NCBI GenBank assembly: GCA_963624095.1
Contig: CAVFNZ010000072.1
Span: 1 to 12,495, forward strand
Direction of reading: 5' to 3'
DNA: 12,495 nucleotides
From: Phocaeicola_A sp963624095
Lineage (GTDB): Bacteria > Bacteroidota > Bacteroidia > Bacteroidales > Bacteroidaceae
Position numbers and translations under genes: made by a program. Below are positions 1 through 7,410 of the stretch, one piece after another. Numbering within the stretch: position 1 is the first letter of the stretch; every line of letters starts with the position of its first letter. Below the pieces are notes generated by a model, which was not told the origin of the DNA, did no database searches, and was given only the letters and a program-made list of their open reading frames with translations.

Positions 1-687
1 CAGATAGGCAATGCTGTGCCTGTCAATCTTGCTTGGGCGGTTGGTCGCTCTCTTATCCGCCTTTTTAATGACATACAGAAGTTAATGCCAGAGAATACGC
101 AGGACTGTGGGAGTGCGGTGCGTGAAATTATGCATGAACAGTCGCAATTGGTAGTCGTGAAAGATAACAAAACGCAGACATCAACCGTCGCCCATACATA
201 CAAACAACTCAATTTTATGGAACTCTATGACCAATATGCCTTGGATAGCATTATGGAAAACCATATGGTACATGATGATATTCACTTTGGAAAATATACC
301 AGGGGAAGAGATGGCGCATGCGTAGATAGTACAAAAAATGTGCTTGTTTCATTGGTCAAGAAGGAGAATGAGAAAATGTTCCTCGATAGCTCTGCAACGA
401 TTTATTATACAGGGAAAAAGTTCCCGGAATCTATTGCCCTCAATAAATTATATTACTTTATGCCTTATATTAAAGGCAAGGGAGTACGCGATCTGTTTTT
501 TATAAAAATTGCTCGACTGGGGTATCGTAAGGAAGGGACTTCGGAAGAAGATACAAATGATCTCAGACTGGTGTTTGAAGTAGAGTTTGTAAAACAGCTG
601 TTCCCGGATTACAAGCCCATGGAACTCAAAATTTGGCGAACGTTTACGGAAACGACACTGGGTAACTTGTTACCTCATAAAGAATAG
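1..687 (+). CDS. DNA cytosine-5 methyltransferase, C-terminal part (cut by window edge)
   Basis: The frame is open from base 1 and its first residues read QIGNAVPVNLAWAVGRSLI, which is motif X, the last conserved motif of C5 DNA methyltransferases (QIGNAVPP type). In the family this segment helps close the S-adenosylmethionine site; the catalytic PC and ENV motifs must lie to the left of the window. After motif X about 200 more residues follow before the TAG stop, whereas many such enzymes end soon after it. This extension contains no motif I recognise; it is rich in charged residues and has a hydrophobic, aromatic stretch near residues 140-170 (LYYFMPYIKGKGVRDLFFIK). It could be a target-recognition, partner-binding or nuclease domain, but that is not shown. 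The DNA is clearly AT-richer than cls, as expected for an acquired restriction-modification locus. A GTG at 16 is not the start, because motif X begins before it. Confidence 0.8.
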   Translation, partial: QIGNAVPVNLAWAVGRSLIRLFNDIQKLMPENTQDCGSAVREIMHEQSQLVVVKDNKTQTSTVAHTYKQLNFMELYDQYALDSIMENHMVHDDIHFGKYTRGRDGACVDSTKNVLVSLVKKENEKMFLDSSATIYYTGKKFPESIALNKLYYFMPYIKGKGVRDLFFIKIARLGYRKEGTSEEDTNDLRLVFEVEFVKQLFPDYKPMELKIWRTFTETTLGNLLPHKE

Positions 688-815
688 CTGTCAATATATA
701 AAGCGGCAGAGAAATCTCATTACTGCTATTGGTTTGTCAAAATCCGTCACGCTCCTTAACCGGTAAGGTTACATACGTCCATGCAGGAAGTTACCAGGTC
801 TTGTGGCTCTCAGTG

Positions 816-847
816 TTTGGATAATGGGGAAACATTTTCTAACTTTG
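816..847 (+). promoter_or_regulatory. Bacteroidetes-type promoter for cls
   Basis: TTTG at 816-819 and TAACTTTG at 840-847 are separated by 20 bp. Both match the known -33 (TTTG) and -7 (TAnnTTTG) elements of the primary sigma factor in Bacteroidetes exactly. The predicted transcript would start near 853-855, leaving a leader of about 25 bases before the cls ATG at 879. The rest of the 688-878 gap holds a weak 5-bp hairpin (754-768) and nothing else that I recognise. Confidence 0.7.
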
Positions 848-878
848 TGTCGTGCTATAATATAATAAGGTATAAGGA

Positions 879-2321
879 ATGATGGACTGGATGTCGAACC
901 ATATAGTGACGATCACAGTGCTGACCCTCTATCTGGCTTGGATGGTGGGACTGGTGTGGATGCTTGTGCTCGACAACCGTAACCCGGTGAAGACGATGGC
1001 CTGGATGGTGGTGCTGCTCTTCCTGCCCGTCATCGGTGTGGCGTTCTATTTCTTCTTCGGGCGAAGCACCAACAAGGAACGTCTCATCAGTGCCAAGAGC
1101 GTGGACGTGTTGACCAAAAAGTCGTTGCAGGGGTTCAACGAGCAACCGGAGTTCCGGCTGCCAGCGGACCATCAGTCGCTTATCCGTCTTTTCATGAACC
1201 TGAACCGTGCGTTGCCTTTCGAGGATAATGCCGTGGATGTATATACCGACGGCTACGCTCACTTCGGTGCGCTCATCCGAGAGATAGCCAATGCGAAGCA
1301 TCACATCCATCTGGAATACTATATCTTTGAGAACGATGCATTAGGCCATTTGATAAGTGACCTGTTGAGGGACAAAGCGCGTCAAGGCGTGGAGGTGCGC
1401 GTGCTCTACGATGACGTGGGGTGCTGGAAAGTGCCGAGCGGTTTCTTCGACGACATGCGCTGCGCGGGCATAGAGGTGCGTAGTTTCCTGAAAGTCCGTT
1501 TTCCATTGTTCACCAGCAAGGTGAACTATCGCAACCATCGCAAGGTGGTGGTCATCGATGGAGCGGTGGGTTTCATTGGCGGCATGAACATCGCGGACCG
1601 CTATGTGAAGTATCGTGGCGAGCGGCGCATCCTGCGCGACACGCACCTGCGCATAGTGGGACGTGCGGTGTACGCCTTGCAGAGCAACTTTCTGATGGAC
1701 TGGTTCTTCGTGACGCGTTCGTTGCTCACCGCCTCGAAATATTACCCCGTGTTGACTACGGAAAGCCTCGGTTCGTCGTTGGTGCAGATTGTCACCTCGG
1801 AACCGGTTGGGGAGTGGCATCCCATCATGCAGGGGTTGCTTTGGGCCATCACCAACGCCAAGCGTTACTTCTTCGTGCAGACACCCTATTTCCTTCCTAC
1901 GGAACCGGTGATTGCGGCTCTCCAGACCGCGTCCCTTGCCGGCGTGGATGTGCGGTTGATGATTCCCGAACGTGGTGACTCGGCCGTCACGCAGTTGGCG
2001 AGCCTTTCTTATCTGGGCGATGTGCTGCGTGCCGGTGTCAAGGTGTACCTCTATCAAAGGGGGTTCCTGCACTCCAAACTGATGGTGAGTGATGACTCTC
2101 TCTCCACGGTAGGCTCAGCGAACATGGATTTCCGTAGCTTTGAACATAACTTTGAAATCAACGCTTTTGTCTATGACCCCAACGTGGCGATGCGACTGAA
2201 GGACGCGTTCGTGCGCGACCAGCGCGATTGCCGACAGCTTACGATGAAGGCGTGGACCAACCGTCCCCATAGCCTGCGCGCGAAGGAGTCTATTGTGCGT
2301 CTTTTGTCGCCGTTGCTCTGA
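879..2321 (+). CDS. cls: Cardiolipin synthase (phospholipase D superfamily)
   Basis: This 480-residue protein should join two phosphatidylglycerol molecules into cardiolipin and glycerol at the inner membrane. Two hydrophobic segments at about residues 8-32 and 40-60 form the usual N-terminal membrane anchor (PLDc_N domain). Two HKD catalytic motifs follow: H220-K222-D227 with the downstream GG at 234-235, and H398-K400-D405 with the downstream GSANMD at 412-417. The length is normal for bacterial ClsA-type enzymes. The start ATG at 879 has a second ATG directly after it; either could be used. A clear promoter lies just upstream and no other gene on this strand is close, so the gene is probably transcribed alone. 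Its last 32 bases overlap the end of rsmD on the other strand. Which Cls subtype it is, and its substrate preference, cannot be told from sequence. Confidence 0.95.
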   Translation: MMDWMSNHIVTITVLTLYLAWMVGLVWMLVLDNRNPVKTMAWMVVLLFLPVIGVAFYFFFGRSTNKERLISAKSVDVLTKKSLQGFNEQPEFRLPADHQSLIRLFMNLNRALPFEDNAVDVYTDGYAHFGALIREIANAKHHIHLEYYIFENDALGHLISDLLRDKARQGVEVRVLYDDVGCWKVPSGFFDDMRCAGIEVRSFLKVRFPLFTSKVNYRNHRKVVVIDGAVGFIGGMNIADRYVKYRGERRILRDTHLRIVGRAVYALQSNFLMDWFFVTRSLLTASKYYPVLTTESLGSSLVQIVTSEPVGEWHPIMQGLLWAITNAKRYFFVQTPYFLPTEPVIAALQTASLAGVDVRLMIPERGDSAVTQLASLSYLGDVLRAGVKVYLYQRGFLHSKLMVSDDSLSTVGSANMDFRSFEHNFEINAFVYDPNVAMRLKDAFVRDQRDCRQLTMKAWTNRPHSLRAKESIVRLLSPLL

Positions 2322-2847
2322 ACAGTGAGAAGTTGACACTGCCGTAGACGCGGCGTTCCATGAAATGCGGGTCGTCCTCGAAGTTGTTCTTCTTGCCGTG
2401 CTCCAGTACCAACAGGCCATCCTCTTTCAGCAATTTATGCTCGAAGATGAGCGACGGGATTGTCTCCAGTTCCTTGAGTTCGTAAGGTGGGTCGGCGAAG
2501 ATGAGGTCGTACTGCTCGCCGCACCGCTCGATGTAGCGGAACACGTCGCCCCTGATAGGAAAGCAGCGGTCTGTCTTCACCGTGTCCATCACTTGGCGGA
2601 TGAAGGCGAAGTGTTGCGGGTCTTTCTCGACGGAGACCACCTTGTCGCAACCGCGCGACACCAGTTCGATGCTGATGCTGCCCGTCCCGGCAAAGAGGTC
2701 GAGTGCGGTGACATGGTCTTCGAAGTCAATCAGGTTGGACAATACGTTGAACAGGTTTTCTTTGGCAAAGTCTGTCGTGGGACGTGCCTTGAAACTGCTT
2801 GGCACGTCAAATCTTCTTCTTTTGTAGATTCCGCTGATTACTCGCAT
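2290..2847 (-). CDS. rsmD: 16S rRNA (guanine-966-N2) methyltransferase RsmD
   Basis: RsmD methylates G966 of 16S rRNA (E. coli numbering) in the 30S subunit, using S-adenosylmethionine. The 185-residue protein has the family's N-terminal RxTTD segment (ARPTTD, 21-26), the cofactor-binding loop LDLFAGTG at 49-56, the acidic residue after the second strand (VEKD, 73-76), and the catalytic DPPY at 119-122. ATG at 2847 gives the expected N-terminus MRVISG; the frame stays open upstream but that part lies inside the neighbouring gene in another frame and matches nothing in the family. It is the last gene of a three-gene unit, 17 bases after the DUF3822 stop, and its tail runs 32 bases into the 3' end of cls from the opposite strand. 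Confidence 0.95.
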   Translation of the reverse strand: MRVISGIYKRRRFDVPSSFKARPTTDFAKENLFNVLSNLIDFEDHVTALDLFAGTGSISIELVSRGCDKVVSVEKDPQHFAFIRQVMDTVKTDRCFPIRGDVFRYIERCGEQYDLIFADPPYELKELETIPSLIFEHKLLKEDGLLVLEHGKKNNFEDDPHFMERRVYGSVNFSLFRATATKDAQ

Positions 2848-2864
2848 AGAGGGTAGGGATTTGT

Positions 2865-3683
2865 TTAGAGGTTGCAGGCGAACGACGCCAGCAGGTCGAA
2901 CGGAAGTCCATCGTTGCTGGTGTAGACCGCCCGGTTGAACTCCGCCGAAGGGTCGATGGCGTGGACTTGCCGTATGTATTTGCGCAGCTGATGGAGGAGC
3001 ATTTCGCTGGAGGGAATGAGACCCGCCAGATGGAGCTCGTCCTGCTGTTGGTTGTATTCGAGCTGCTTCCAGGCGTAGAGCACATAGAACAGGCAGTCGT
3101 TCACGGTCTTGAAATGGAAGCTGTTGAGCAACACCAGCTTTCGTCGGTCGAACGCCAGCAGGGTCATGTGCTCTCTTTGAAAGCATACATAGAGTTTCCG
3201 GTTGTCTCCCAAATGGCTTCGTTTGGCGAAGTAGGTCGTGAGGGGAGCGGCGGTGCAATGGAACGATGCTTGCGGAAACTGGTCGACAATCTGTTGGCGC
3301 ACGTTCTTGTTGAGGCAACTCAGCACCACCACGTCGGCATCGGGCAGCACATCGCTCATCACCGTCTCACCGATTCGGTCCGTGTGGAAAGTCTGATAGT
3401 AGAGACGTTCGGCATCCTCATCATCGAACAGCTCGAAGGGAACGGGGGTGCAGTTGACCGTGTCGAAGAAGACGCGCACCTGTTTGTAGGGGTGCTTCAA
3501 CTGCTCGCACGTGGCGAGCATCTCCTTCACGTTGGCCACGACGGAGAGGTGAGCCTTCACCGGATAGTTCCAGTGGTGGAACGGATGTTCCTGGTCCGGG
3601 TTGTAGGCAGATAAAGAAAATCCATCCGTACTAAGACGGATGGATAGTGTATACAATTCTGATTTGTTCGTGTCGAAAACCAT
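2865..3683 (-). CDS. DUF3822 family protein
   Basis: This 272-residue protein matches what I know of DUF3822, a family of unknown function found in Bacteroidetes, typically beside rsmD. There is no signal peptide or membrane segment, so it should be cytoplasmic. The order of predicted strands and helices suggests an actin/hexokinase-like fold of the PilM kind: a strand-rich start (LSIRLSTDGFSLSAYN, 12-27), a second set around VRVFFDTVN, and a second half opening with KLYVCFQREHMTLLAFD. That fold call is inference from pattern, not a match to catalytic residues, and no ATP-binding signature is obvious. Its ATG overlaps the stop of the preceding pilin-like gene by one base (TAATG), so the two are probably translationally coupled. 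rsmD follows after 17 bases. Confidence 0.8.
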   Translation of the reverse strand: MVFDTNKSELYTLSIRLSTDGFSLSAYNPDQEHPFHHWNYPVKAHLSVVANVKEMLATCEQLKHPYKQVRVFFDTVNCTPVPFELFDDEDAERLYYQTFHTDRIGETVMSDVLPDADVVVLSCLNKNVRQQIVDQFPQASFHCTAAPLTTYFAKRSHLGDNRKLYVCFQREHMTLLAFDRRKLVLLNSFHFKTVNDCLFYVLYAWKQLEYNQQQDELHLAGLIPSSEMLLHQLRKYIRQVHAIDPSAEFNRAVYTSNDGLPFDLLASFACNL

Positions 3684-4369
3684 TATTCCCAGTTACCGGC
3701 GTTGTTGTTAGGTGTCTCAACGTCACCGACCTTCAGACCCGGGAATCTCTTCAGCTTGGTCTGGGTGTCGATGAGGTTAGTCAACTCCTGGTCGTTGATG
3801 CCTTGCAGATAAACGGTGTACGGGGTCTTCGCCTCGAAGAGGTAGAACTTGGCGCCTGACTTGGTGCTGTCTTCCTTGATGGCCATCTCGAAAGTCGCGC
3901 CGTTGCCGAACGGAACGTAGCGCAAAGAATCCGCGTCGTATTTCGAGCCGAAGATGGTATCCTGCATGGCTACCCAAACGGTGTCACGTCTGAAGTTCAT
4001 CAAACCTGCGGCTTCCACGTCTTTCCAGTTGTTGGTACGCTTAGCCTTGGTAATCATGTCCATAGCTTTCTTCTCGGTGAGACCATTCTCCAATTGTTCG
4101 TCTGAGAGCACGCCCTCTTTTCTGACGAACGGCAGCTTAGCGTTCTTAACGAAGGAAATCAACGTGTCGAAGTTGTCGGTGTAGCGGCCACCATGCAATG
4201 TTCTGTATTCGAGCTGAGCCTTACGGATGTCAATTAGTCTCGCCTTGATTTGATCCTCACGCAAGTCTCTTTCTTTGTCAAAATTCATTGGTCCTAGGAT
4301 GCTTTGGAAGCAGAGATACACTAAAAGTACCACGCAAATGCCTAAGATGATGTTAAAAACTGTTTTCAT
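3683..4369 (-). CDS. Single-pass membrane protein, pilin-like
   Basis: The function is unknown. The 228-residue protein starts with one hydrophobic helix (residues 4-26, FNIILGICVVLLVYLCF) after a short basic start MK, with no lipobox that I accept. A long charged amphipathic helix follows, including AQLEYRTLHGGRYTDNFDTL at about 51-70. A helix ending in Y-x-x-x-x-G-x-Y-x-x-x-x-x-x-L is typical of type II secretion pseudopilins and type IV pilins. The glycine and glutamate of a prepilin peptidase site are not visible, so export by the standard pilin route is doubtful. The rest is soluble and should lie outside the inner membrane. It is first in the unit with DUF3822 and rsmD and overlaps the DUF3822 start by one base. 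A Bacteroidetes -7 box lies about 38 bases upstream of the ATG. Confidence 0.8.
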   Translation of the reverse strand: MKTVFNIILGICVVLLVYLCFQSILGPMNFDKERDLREDQIKARLIDIRKAQLEYRTLHGGRYTDNFDTLISFVKNAKLPFVRKEGVLSDEQLENGLTEKKAMDMITKAKRTNNWKDVEAAGLMNFRRDTVWVAMQDTIFGSKYDADSLRYVPFGNGATFEMAIKEDSTKSGAKFYLFEAKTPYTVYLQGINDQELTNLIDTQTKLKRFPGLKVGDVETPNNNAGNWE

Positions 4370-4406
4370 GATGTTAATGCATTTTTTATAGTTTATATTC
4401 GTACGG

Positions 4407-4414
4407 CAAAAATA
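4407..4414 (-). promoter_or_regulatory. -7 promoter box for the pilin-like/DUF3822/rsmD unit
   Basis: Read on the minus strand the bases are TATTTTTG, an exact TAnnTTTG. It lies 38 bases before the ATG at 4369, in the 95-base gap between two divergent genes. I find no good TTTG at the expected distance upstream, so the call rests on one element. No convincing promoter for the divergent helicase gene was seen in the same gap. Confidence 0.45.
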
Positions 4415-4464
4415 GGTAAATAAAAATAATTACCGATGAAGTTGCGGGAACTTTTTCTTCATGA

Positions 4465-5889
4465 ATGATGATAAATAGTTTTTTGAAGTTACAAATTAAG
4501 GAATATTTTCACTTTCCGCCCACTCCGGAGCAGGATAAGGCCATCGACGCGCTGGCCGGGTTCTTGTATTCCGCCGAGACGGATTCCGTATTTTTGTTAA
4601 AAGGGTTTGCCGGAACAGGCAAAACCTCGTTGGTGGCCGCCTTGGTGCGCGTGCTCGACAAACTGAAGCAGCGGGTGGTGTTGTTGGCTCCTACGGGACG
4701 GGCGGCCAAGGTGCTCAGCGGCTATGCCGGGCATCCGGCCTACACCATCCACCGAAAGATTTACCGGCAAAAGAGCCTGGCGGATGAGGCGGCCGGCTTC
4801 TCGCTCAACAACAACCTTCATCAGCACACGCTCTTCATCGTGGACGAGGCTTCGATGATAGCCAATGACGGGCTCTCCGGCAGCGTATTCGGTACGGGGC
4901 GTTTGCTGGACGACCTCATGCGGTATGTCTATTCGGGTCAAGGTTGCCGGTTGGTACTGATGGGCGACAAGGCGCAACTGCCTCCCGTTGGCGAAAGCGA
5001 GAGCCCGGCACTCTCCGCCCAAGTGTTGGCGGGTTACAGTCTGAGAGTGGTGGAGGCTGGACTGACGCAGGTAGTCCGCCAGTTGGAGTCGTCCGGCATT
5101 CTGTGGAACGCCACCTCCTTGCGCCGACTGATGACAGCCGGTGACTTGGCGGACTTCCCCAGGGTGCGCTTCGCCGGCTTTGCGGATATCCGCAACTTGC
5201 CTGGCAATGAATTGATAGAGGCCATAGAGAACGCCTACGCCAACGGAGGCATGGAGGAGACGATGGTGATTTGCCGCTCCAACAAACGGGCCAACCTATA
5301 TAACAATGGTATACGCACCCGCATCCTCTACCGCGAAGAGGAGCTGTCCAGCGGCGACTTGCTGATGATAGCCAAGAACAACTACTTCTGGACGGAGCAA
5401 GAGAAGGCGGTGGATTTCATTGCCAACGGCGATGTGGCCGTGGTGCGCCGCGTGCGCCGCGTGCGTCAACTCTATGGTTTCCGTTTTGCGGATGCCGTGC
5501 TCCGTTTCCCCGACTATGACGACTTCGAGATGGAAGCGACGATATTGCTCGATACGCTGCAGTCCGACTCCCCGTCACTCTCCCGTGAAGAGGCCGACCG
5601 ATTGTTCTACGCCGTCCTCGAAGATTATGCGGACGTTCCGTTGAAGCGCGACCGGATGAAGAAGATGAAGCAAGACCCCCACTACAACGCCCTGCAGGTG
5701 AAGTTCGCCTACGCCGTCACTTGTCACAAGGCGCAGGGCGGGCAGTGGCGTACGGTCTTCCTGGACCAGGGTTACGTGACGAAGGAGAATCTCACGCCCG
5801 ATTACTTCCGTTGGCTCTACACCGCCTTCACGCGTGCCACGGAAAAACTCTACCTGGTGAATTGGCCGAAGGAGCAGACGGAGGAATGA
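4465..5889 (+). CDS. RecD/Pif1-like superfamily 1B DNA helicase
   Basis: A 474-residue ATP-driven DNA helicase, expected to move 5' to 3' in DNA repair or recombination. Visible motifs in order: Walker A GFAGTGKT (47-54, K53), motif Ia APTGRAAKVL (75-84), Walker B VDEAS (126-130), motif III GDKAQLPPVG (167-176), the VRQ of motif IV (204-206), and motifs V-VI near the C-terminus, VTCHKAQGGQW (418-428) and YTAFTRA (452-458) with the arginine finger R457. It lacks the long N-terminal domain of RecD2 and is much shorter, and no RecB or RecC partner is nearby, so it is probably a stand-alone helicase rather than a RecBCD subunit. ATG at 4465 is followed at once by a second ATG. It diverges from the DUF3822/rsmD unit across 95 bases and converges with the LysR gene. 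Confidence 0.9.
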   Translation: MMINSFLKLQIKEYFHFPPTPEQDKAIDALAGFLYSAETDSVFLLKGFAGTGKTSLVAALVRVLDKLKQRVVLLAPTGRAAKVLSGYAGHPAYTIHRKIYRQKSLADEAAGFSLNNNLHQHTLFIVDEASMIANDGLSGSVFGTGRLLDDLMRYVYSGQGCRLVLMGDKAQLPPVGESESPALSAQVLAGYSLRVVEAGLTQVVRQLESSGILWNATSLRRLMTAGDLADFPRVRFAGFADIRNLPGNELIEAIENAYANGGMEETMVICRSNKRANLYNNGIRTRILYREEELSSGDLLMIAKNNYFWTEQEKAVDFIANGDVAVVRRVRRVRQLYGFRFADAVLRFPDYDDFEMEATILLDTLQSDSPSLSREEADRLFYAVLEDYADVPLKRDRMKKMKQDPHYNALQVKFAYAVTCHKAQGGQWRTVFLDQGYVTKENLTPDYFRWLYTAFTRATEKLYLVNWPKEQTEE

Positions 5890-5914
5890 TAGAATGCCTA
5901 ACCCAACCCGGTAT

Positions 5915-5980
5915 GGCGTCTCCGCTGTCCGTTTTCGGTCGCAAGACTTTGGAAATCTCTTGGAAGTTGGCGGGGACGGC
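5915..5980. other. Stem-loop between converging helicase and LysR genes
   Basis: GGCGTCTCCGC (5915-5925) and GCGGGGACGGC (5970-5980) can pair over 11 positions with one mismatch and one G-U pair, around a 44-base loop. It fills most of the 90-base gap between two gene ends. A shared 3'-end structure is possible, but there is no T-run on either strand, so a standard intrinsic terminator is not supported. Confidence 0.25.
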
Positions 5981-6885
5981 TAAAGAATCCATTTGCCGCG
6001 CAGCCGCTGCACCTCGTCCGTGTCCATGAGTATACGGATAAACTCCTTGGCGGACGCCTTCCGGTAAGAGTCCTTCAGTATGTGGAACGACCCCTCCATC
6101 TCGCAGTTGGCACAGTCGATGGGGATGGACTTCAGGTCGGGGTCGAGGTTGACGGCGGTGCTCGACAGGACGGTGGCTACCTGATACTTGCGCACCATGC
6201 GCAGCAGCGGCGTTACCTGATTGAGCTCCACGCGCGCATCCAGCGTCATCTTGTTCTCTTCGAGTATGCGGTCGAGCGCATTGCGGGCCTGCAGTCCTTT
6301 CGAGGGGAGTATTAGGGGGTACTTCCGCAGGTTCTCCAGCGACACTTTCCGCTCTTTGGCGAGCGGATGACTCTGGTTGACGATGACCGACAGATGGTCT
6401 TCGAACAGGATGTGCGACTCTATCTGCGGATAGGTGTGGTGCGGTTTGTAGGACAACACGAAGTCGAGCTTGTGCTGCATGAGCAGTTCGAAGAGTTCGC
6501 CCATCGTCTTGTAGATGACATTCAGCTTGATGGAAGGGTGGACTTTCATGAACTCCGCGATGGTGACTACGCTGATTTGGCTGAAAGAGTGGGTGACGCC
6601 GATGTCGAGCGTTCCGCACTGGAGGTTGTTGAGGTCGTGCATCAAATTCACGCAATTCTCCGATTGCTGTATGGTATTCCTCGCGTAGGGCAACAGCTCT
6701 TTGCCCGCTTCCGTCAGTGCGACCTCGTGGCTGTTGCGGTAGAAGAGTTGTATCTTCAGCTCTTCTTCCAACTGCTTTATGTTTTGCGAAAAAGAGCTCT
6801 GTGTCATAAACAGAGCCTTTGCCCCTTCAGAGAAATTCAGCGTCTCGGCGGCTTTTATGAAGACACGCAACTGTCGTAATTCCAT
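5980..6885 (-). CDS. LysR-family transcriptional regulator
   Basis: A 301-residue DNA-binding regulator. Residues 1-60 form the LysR winged helix-turn-helix, with the family-typical MELRQLRVFIKAAETLNFSE opening and SSFSQNIKQLEEELKIQLF as recognition helix and wing. The rest (about 90-300) is the two-lobed effector-binding domain, beginning GTLDIGVTHSFSQ and of the CysB/OxyR/PBP2 type. I chose ATG at 6885 because it gives the standard start; a TTG at 6894 would add three residues. It lies 45 bases after the ThrE C-terminal gene on the same strand, so it may be co-transcribed with the exporter or use its own -7 box at 6906-6913. Usually LysR regulators control a neighbouring gene set, which makes the exporter the best candidate target. 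The ligand is unknown. Confidence 0.93.
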   Translation of the reverse strand: MELRQLRVFIKAAETLNFSEGAKALFMTQSSFSQNIKQLEEELKIQLFYRNSHEVALTEAGKELLPYARNTIQQSENCVNLMHDLNNLQCGTLDIGVTHSFSQISVVTIAEFMKVHPSIKLNVIYKTMGELFELLMQHKLDFVLSYKPHHTYPQIESHILFEDHLSVIVNQSHPLAKERKVSLENLRKYPLILPSKGLQARNALDRILEENKMTLDARVELNQVTPLLRMVRKYQVATVLSSTAVNLDPDLKSIPIDCANCEMEGSFHILKDSYRKASAKEFIRILMDTDEVQRLRGKWIL

Positions 6886-6905
6886 ATGAACCAATATTGA
6901 TTTTG

Positions 6906-6913
6906 CAAAAGTA
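6906..6913 (-). promoter_or_regulatory. -7 promoter box in front of the LysR gene
   Basis: On the minus strand it reads TACTTTTG, an exact TAnnTTTG, about 20 bases before the ATG at 6885. No TTTG lies at the right distance upstream. The surrounding TTTTGCAAAA (6901-6910) is a perfect palindrome and could be an autoregulatory operator, though that is a guess. Confidence 0.35.
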
Positions 6914-6930
6914 AGTATTATAACGGGTAT

Positions 6931-7410
6931 TTATCGTGTGGCGGAGAAGGAATTCTTCCGGAAAATGAAAATGGGCACCGTGACACCGATTACCATCAGG
7001 GCGATGGTGACAATGCAGACCATGCCGTTGTAATTGAACAGTATGAAGTAGTGCGTGAACGCTTCCATCCCTTCGTCCCGGAGGCACATCGTCAGTGCCT
7101 GCACGCAACGGTAGGCGTACATGCCCGGTATCATGGGCAGCAAGGCGGGAAACGAAAGGGCTTCGGCCGGACAGTGCCAGCGTCGTGACATGGGTATGGA
7201 GAGCAACCCTATCAGCAAGCCGCCCGCGAAACTCGCCCCGATGATGAAACAACCGCAACCGTGCATGAGCAGAAAACGCAGTGAATGGCCTAACGCGGCA
7301 AGTATGGCACACCCCGAAAAACTCCTGTAGGGCACGTTGCTGATGCTGCCGAACCCGATGGCGGCAATGGCGGCAAAGAAGCCGTCGGTCAGTAAGTCGA
7401 ACATATTCAT
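6931..7410 (-). CDS. ThrE-type exporter, C-terminal half (ThrE_2/DUF3815, YjjB-like)
   Basis: A 159-residue, very hydrophobic inner-membrane protein with about four or five membrane helices (roughly 5-23, 31-48, 53-71, 83-103 and 126-150). The PALLPMIPGMYAY segment at 88-100 is typical of the ThrE_2 domain. In Corynebacterium ThrE the two domains sit on one chain and export threonine and serine; in E. coli the split pair YjjP/YjjB is linked to succinate export. This protein should pair with the product of the preceding gene. Its ATG at 7410 overlaps the stop of that gene by one base (TAATG), which points to translational coupling; the frame is open further upstream but that part lies inside the preceding gene. 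A second ATG two codons later is an alternative. The substrate cannot be read from sequence. Confidence 0.88.
   Translation of the reverse strand: MNMFDLLTDGFFAAIAAIGFGSISNVPYRSFSGCAILAALGHSLRFLLMHGCGCFIIGASFAGGLLIGLLSIPMSRRWHCPAEALSFPALLPMIPGMYAYRCVQALTMCLRDEGMEAFTHYFILFNYNGMVCIVTIALMVIGVTVPIFIFRKNSFSATR

Noticed and set aside
754..768. CCTTA-ACCGG-TAAGG hairpin as terminator of the methyltransferase gene
   Set aside because: The stem is only 5 bp and no T-run follows, so an intrinsic terminator is not supported.
2848..3318. Upstream extension of the rsmD frame to a 342-residue protein
   Set aside because: The extra part is antisense-phase reading of the DUF3822 gene on the same strand in another frame; RsmD family proteins begin at the ATG at 2847.
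4394..4401. TATATTCG as a -7 box for the helicase gene
   Set aside because: It has one mismatch to TAnnTTTG and no TTTG at the right distance, in an AT-rich gap where near-matches are expected.
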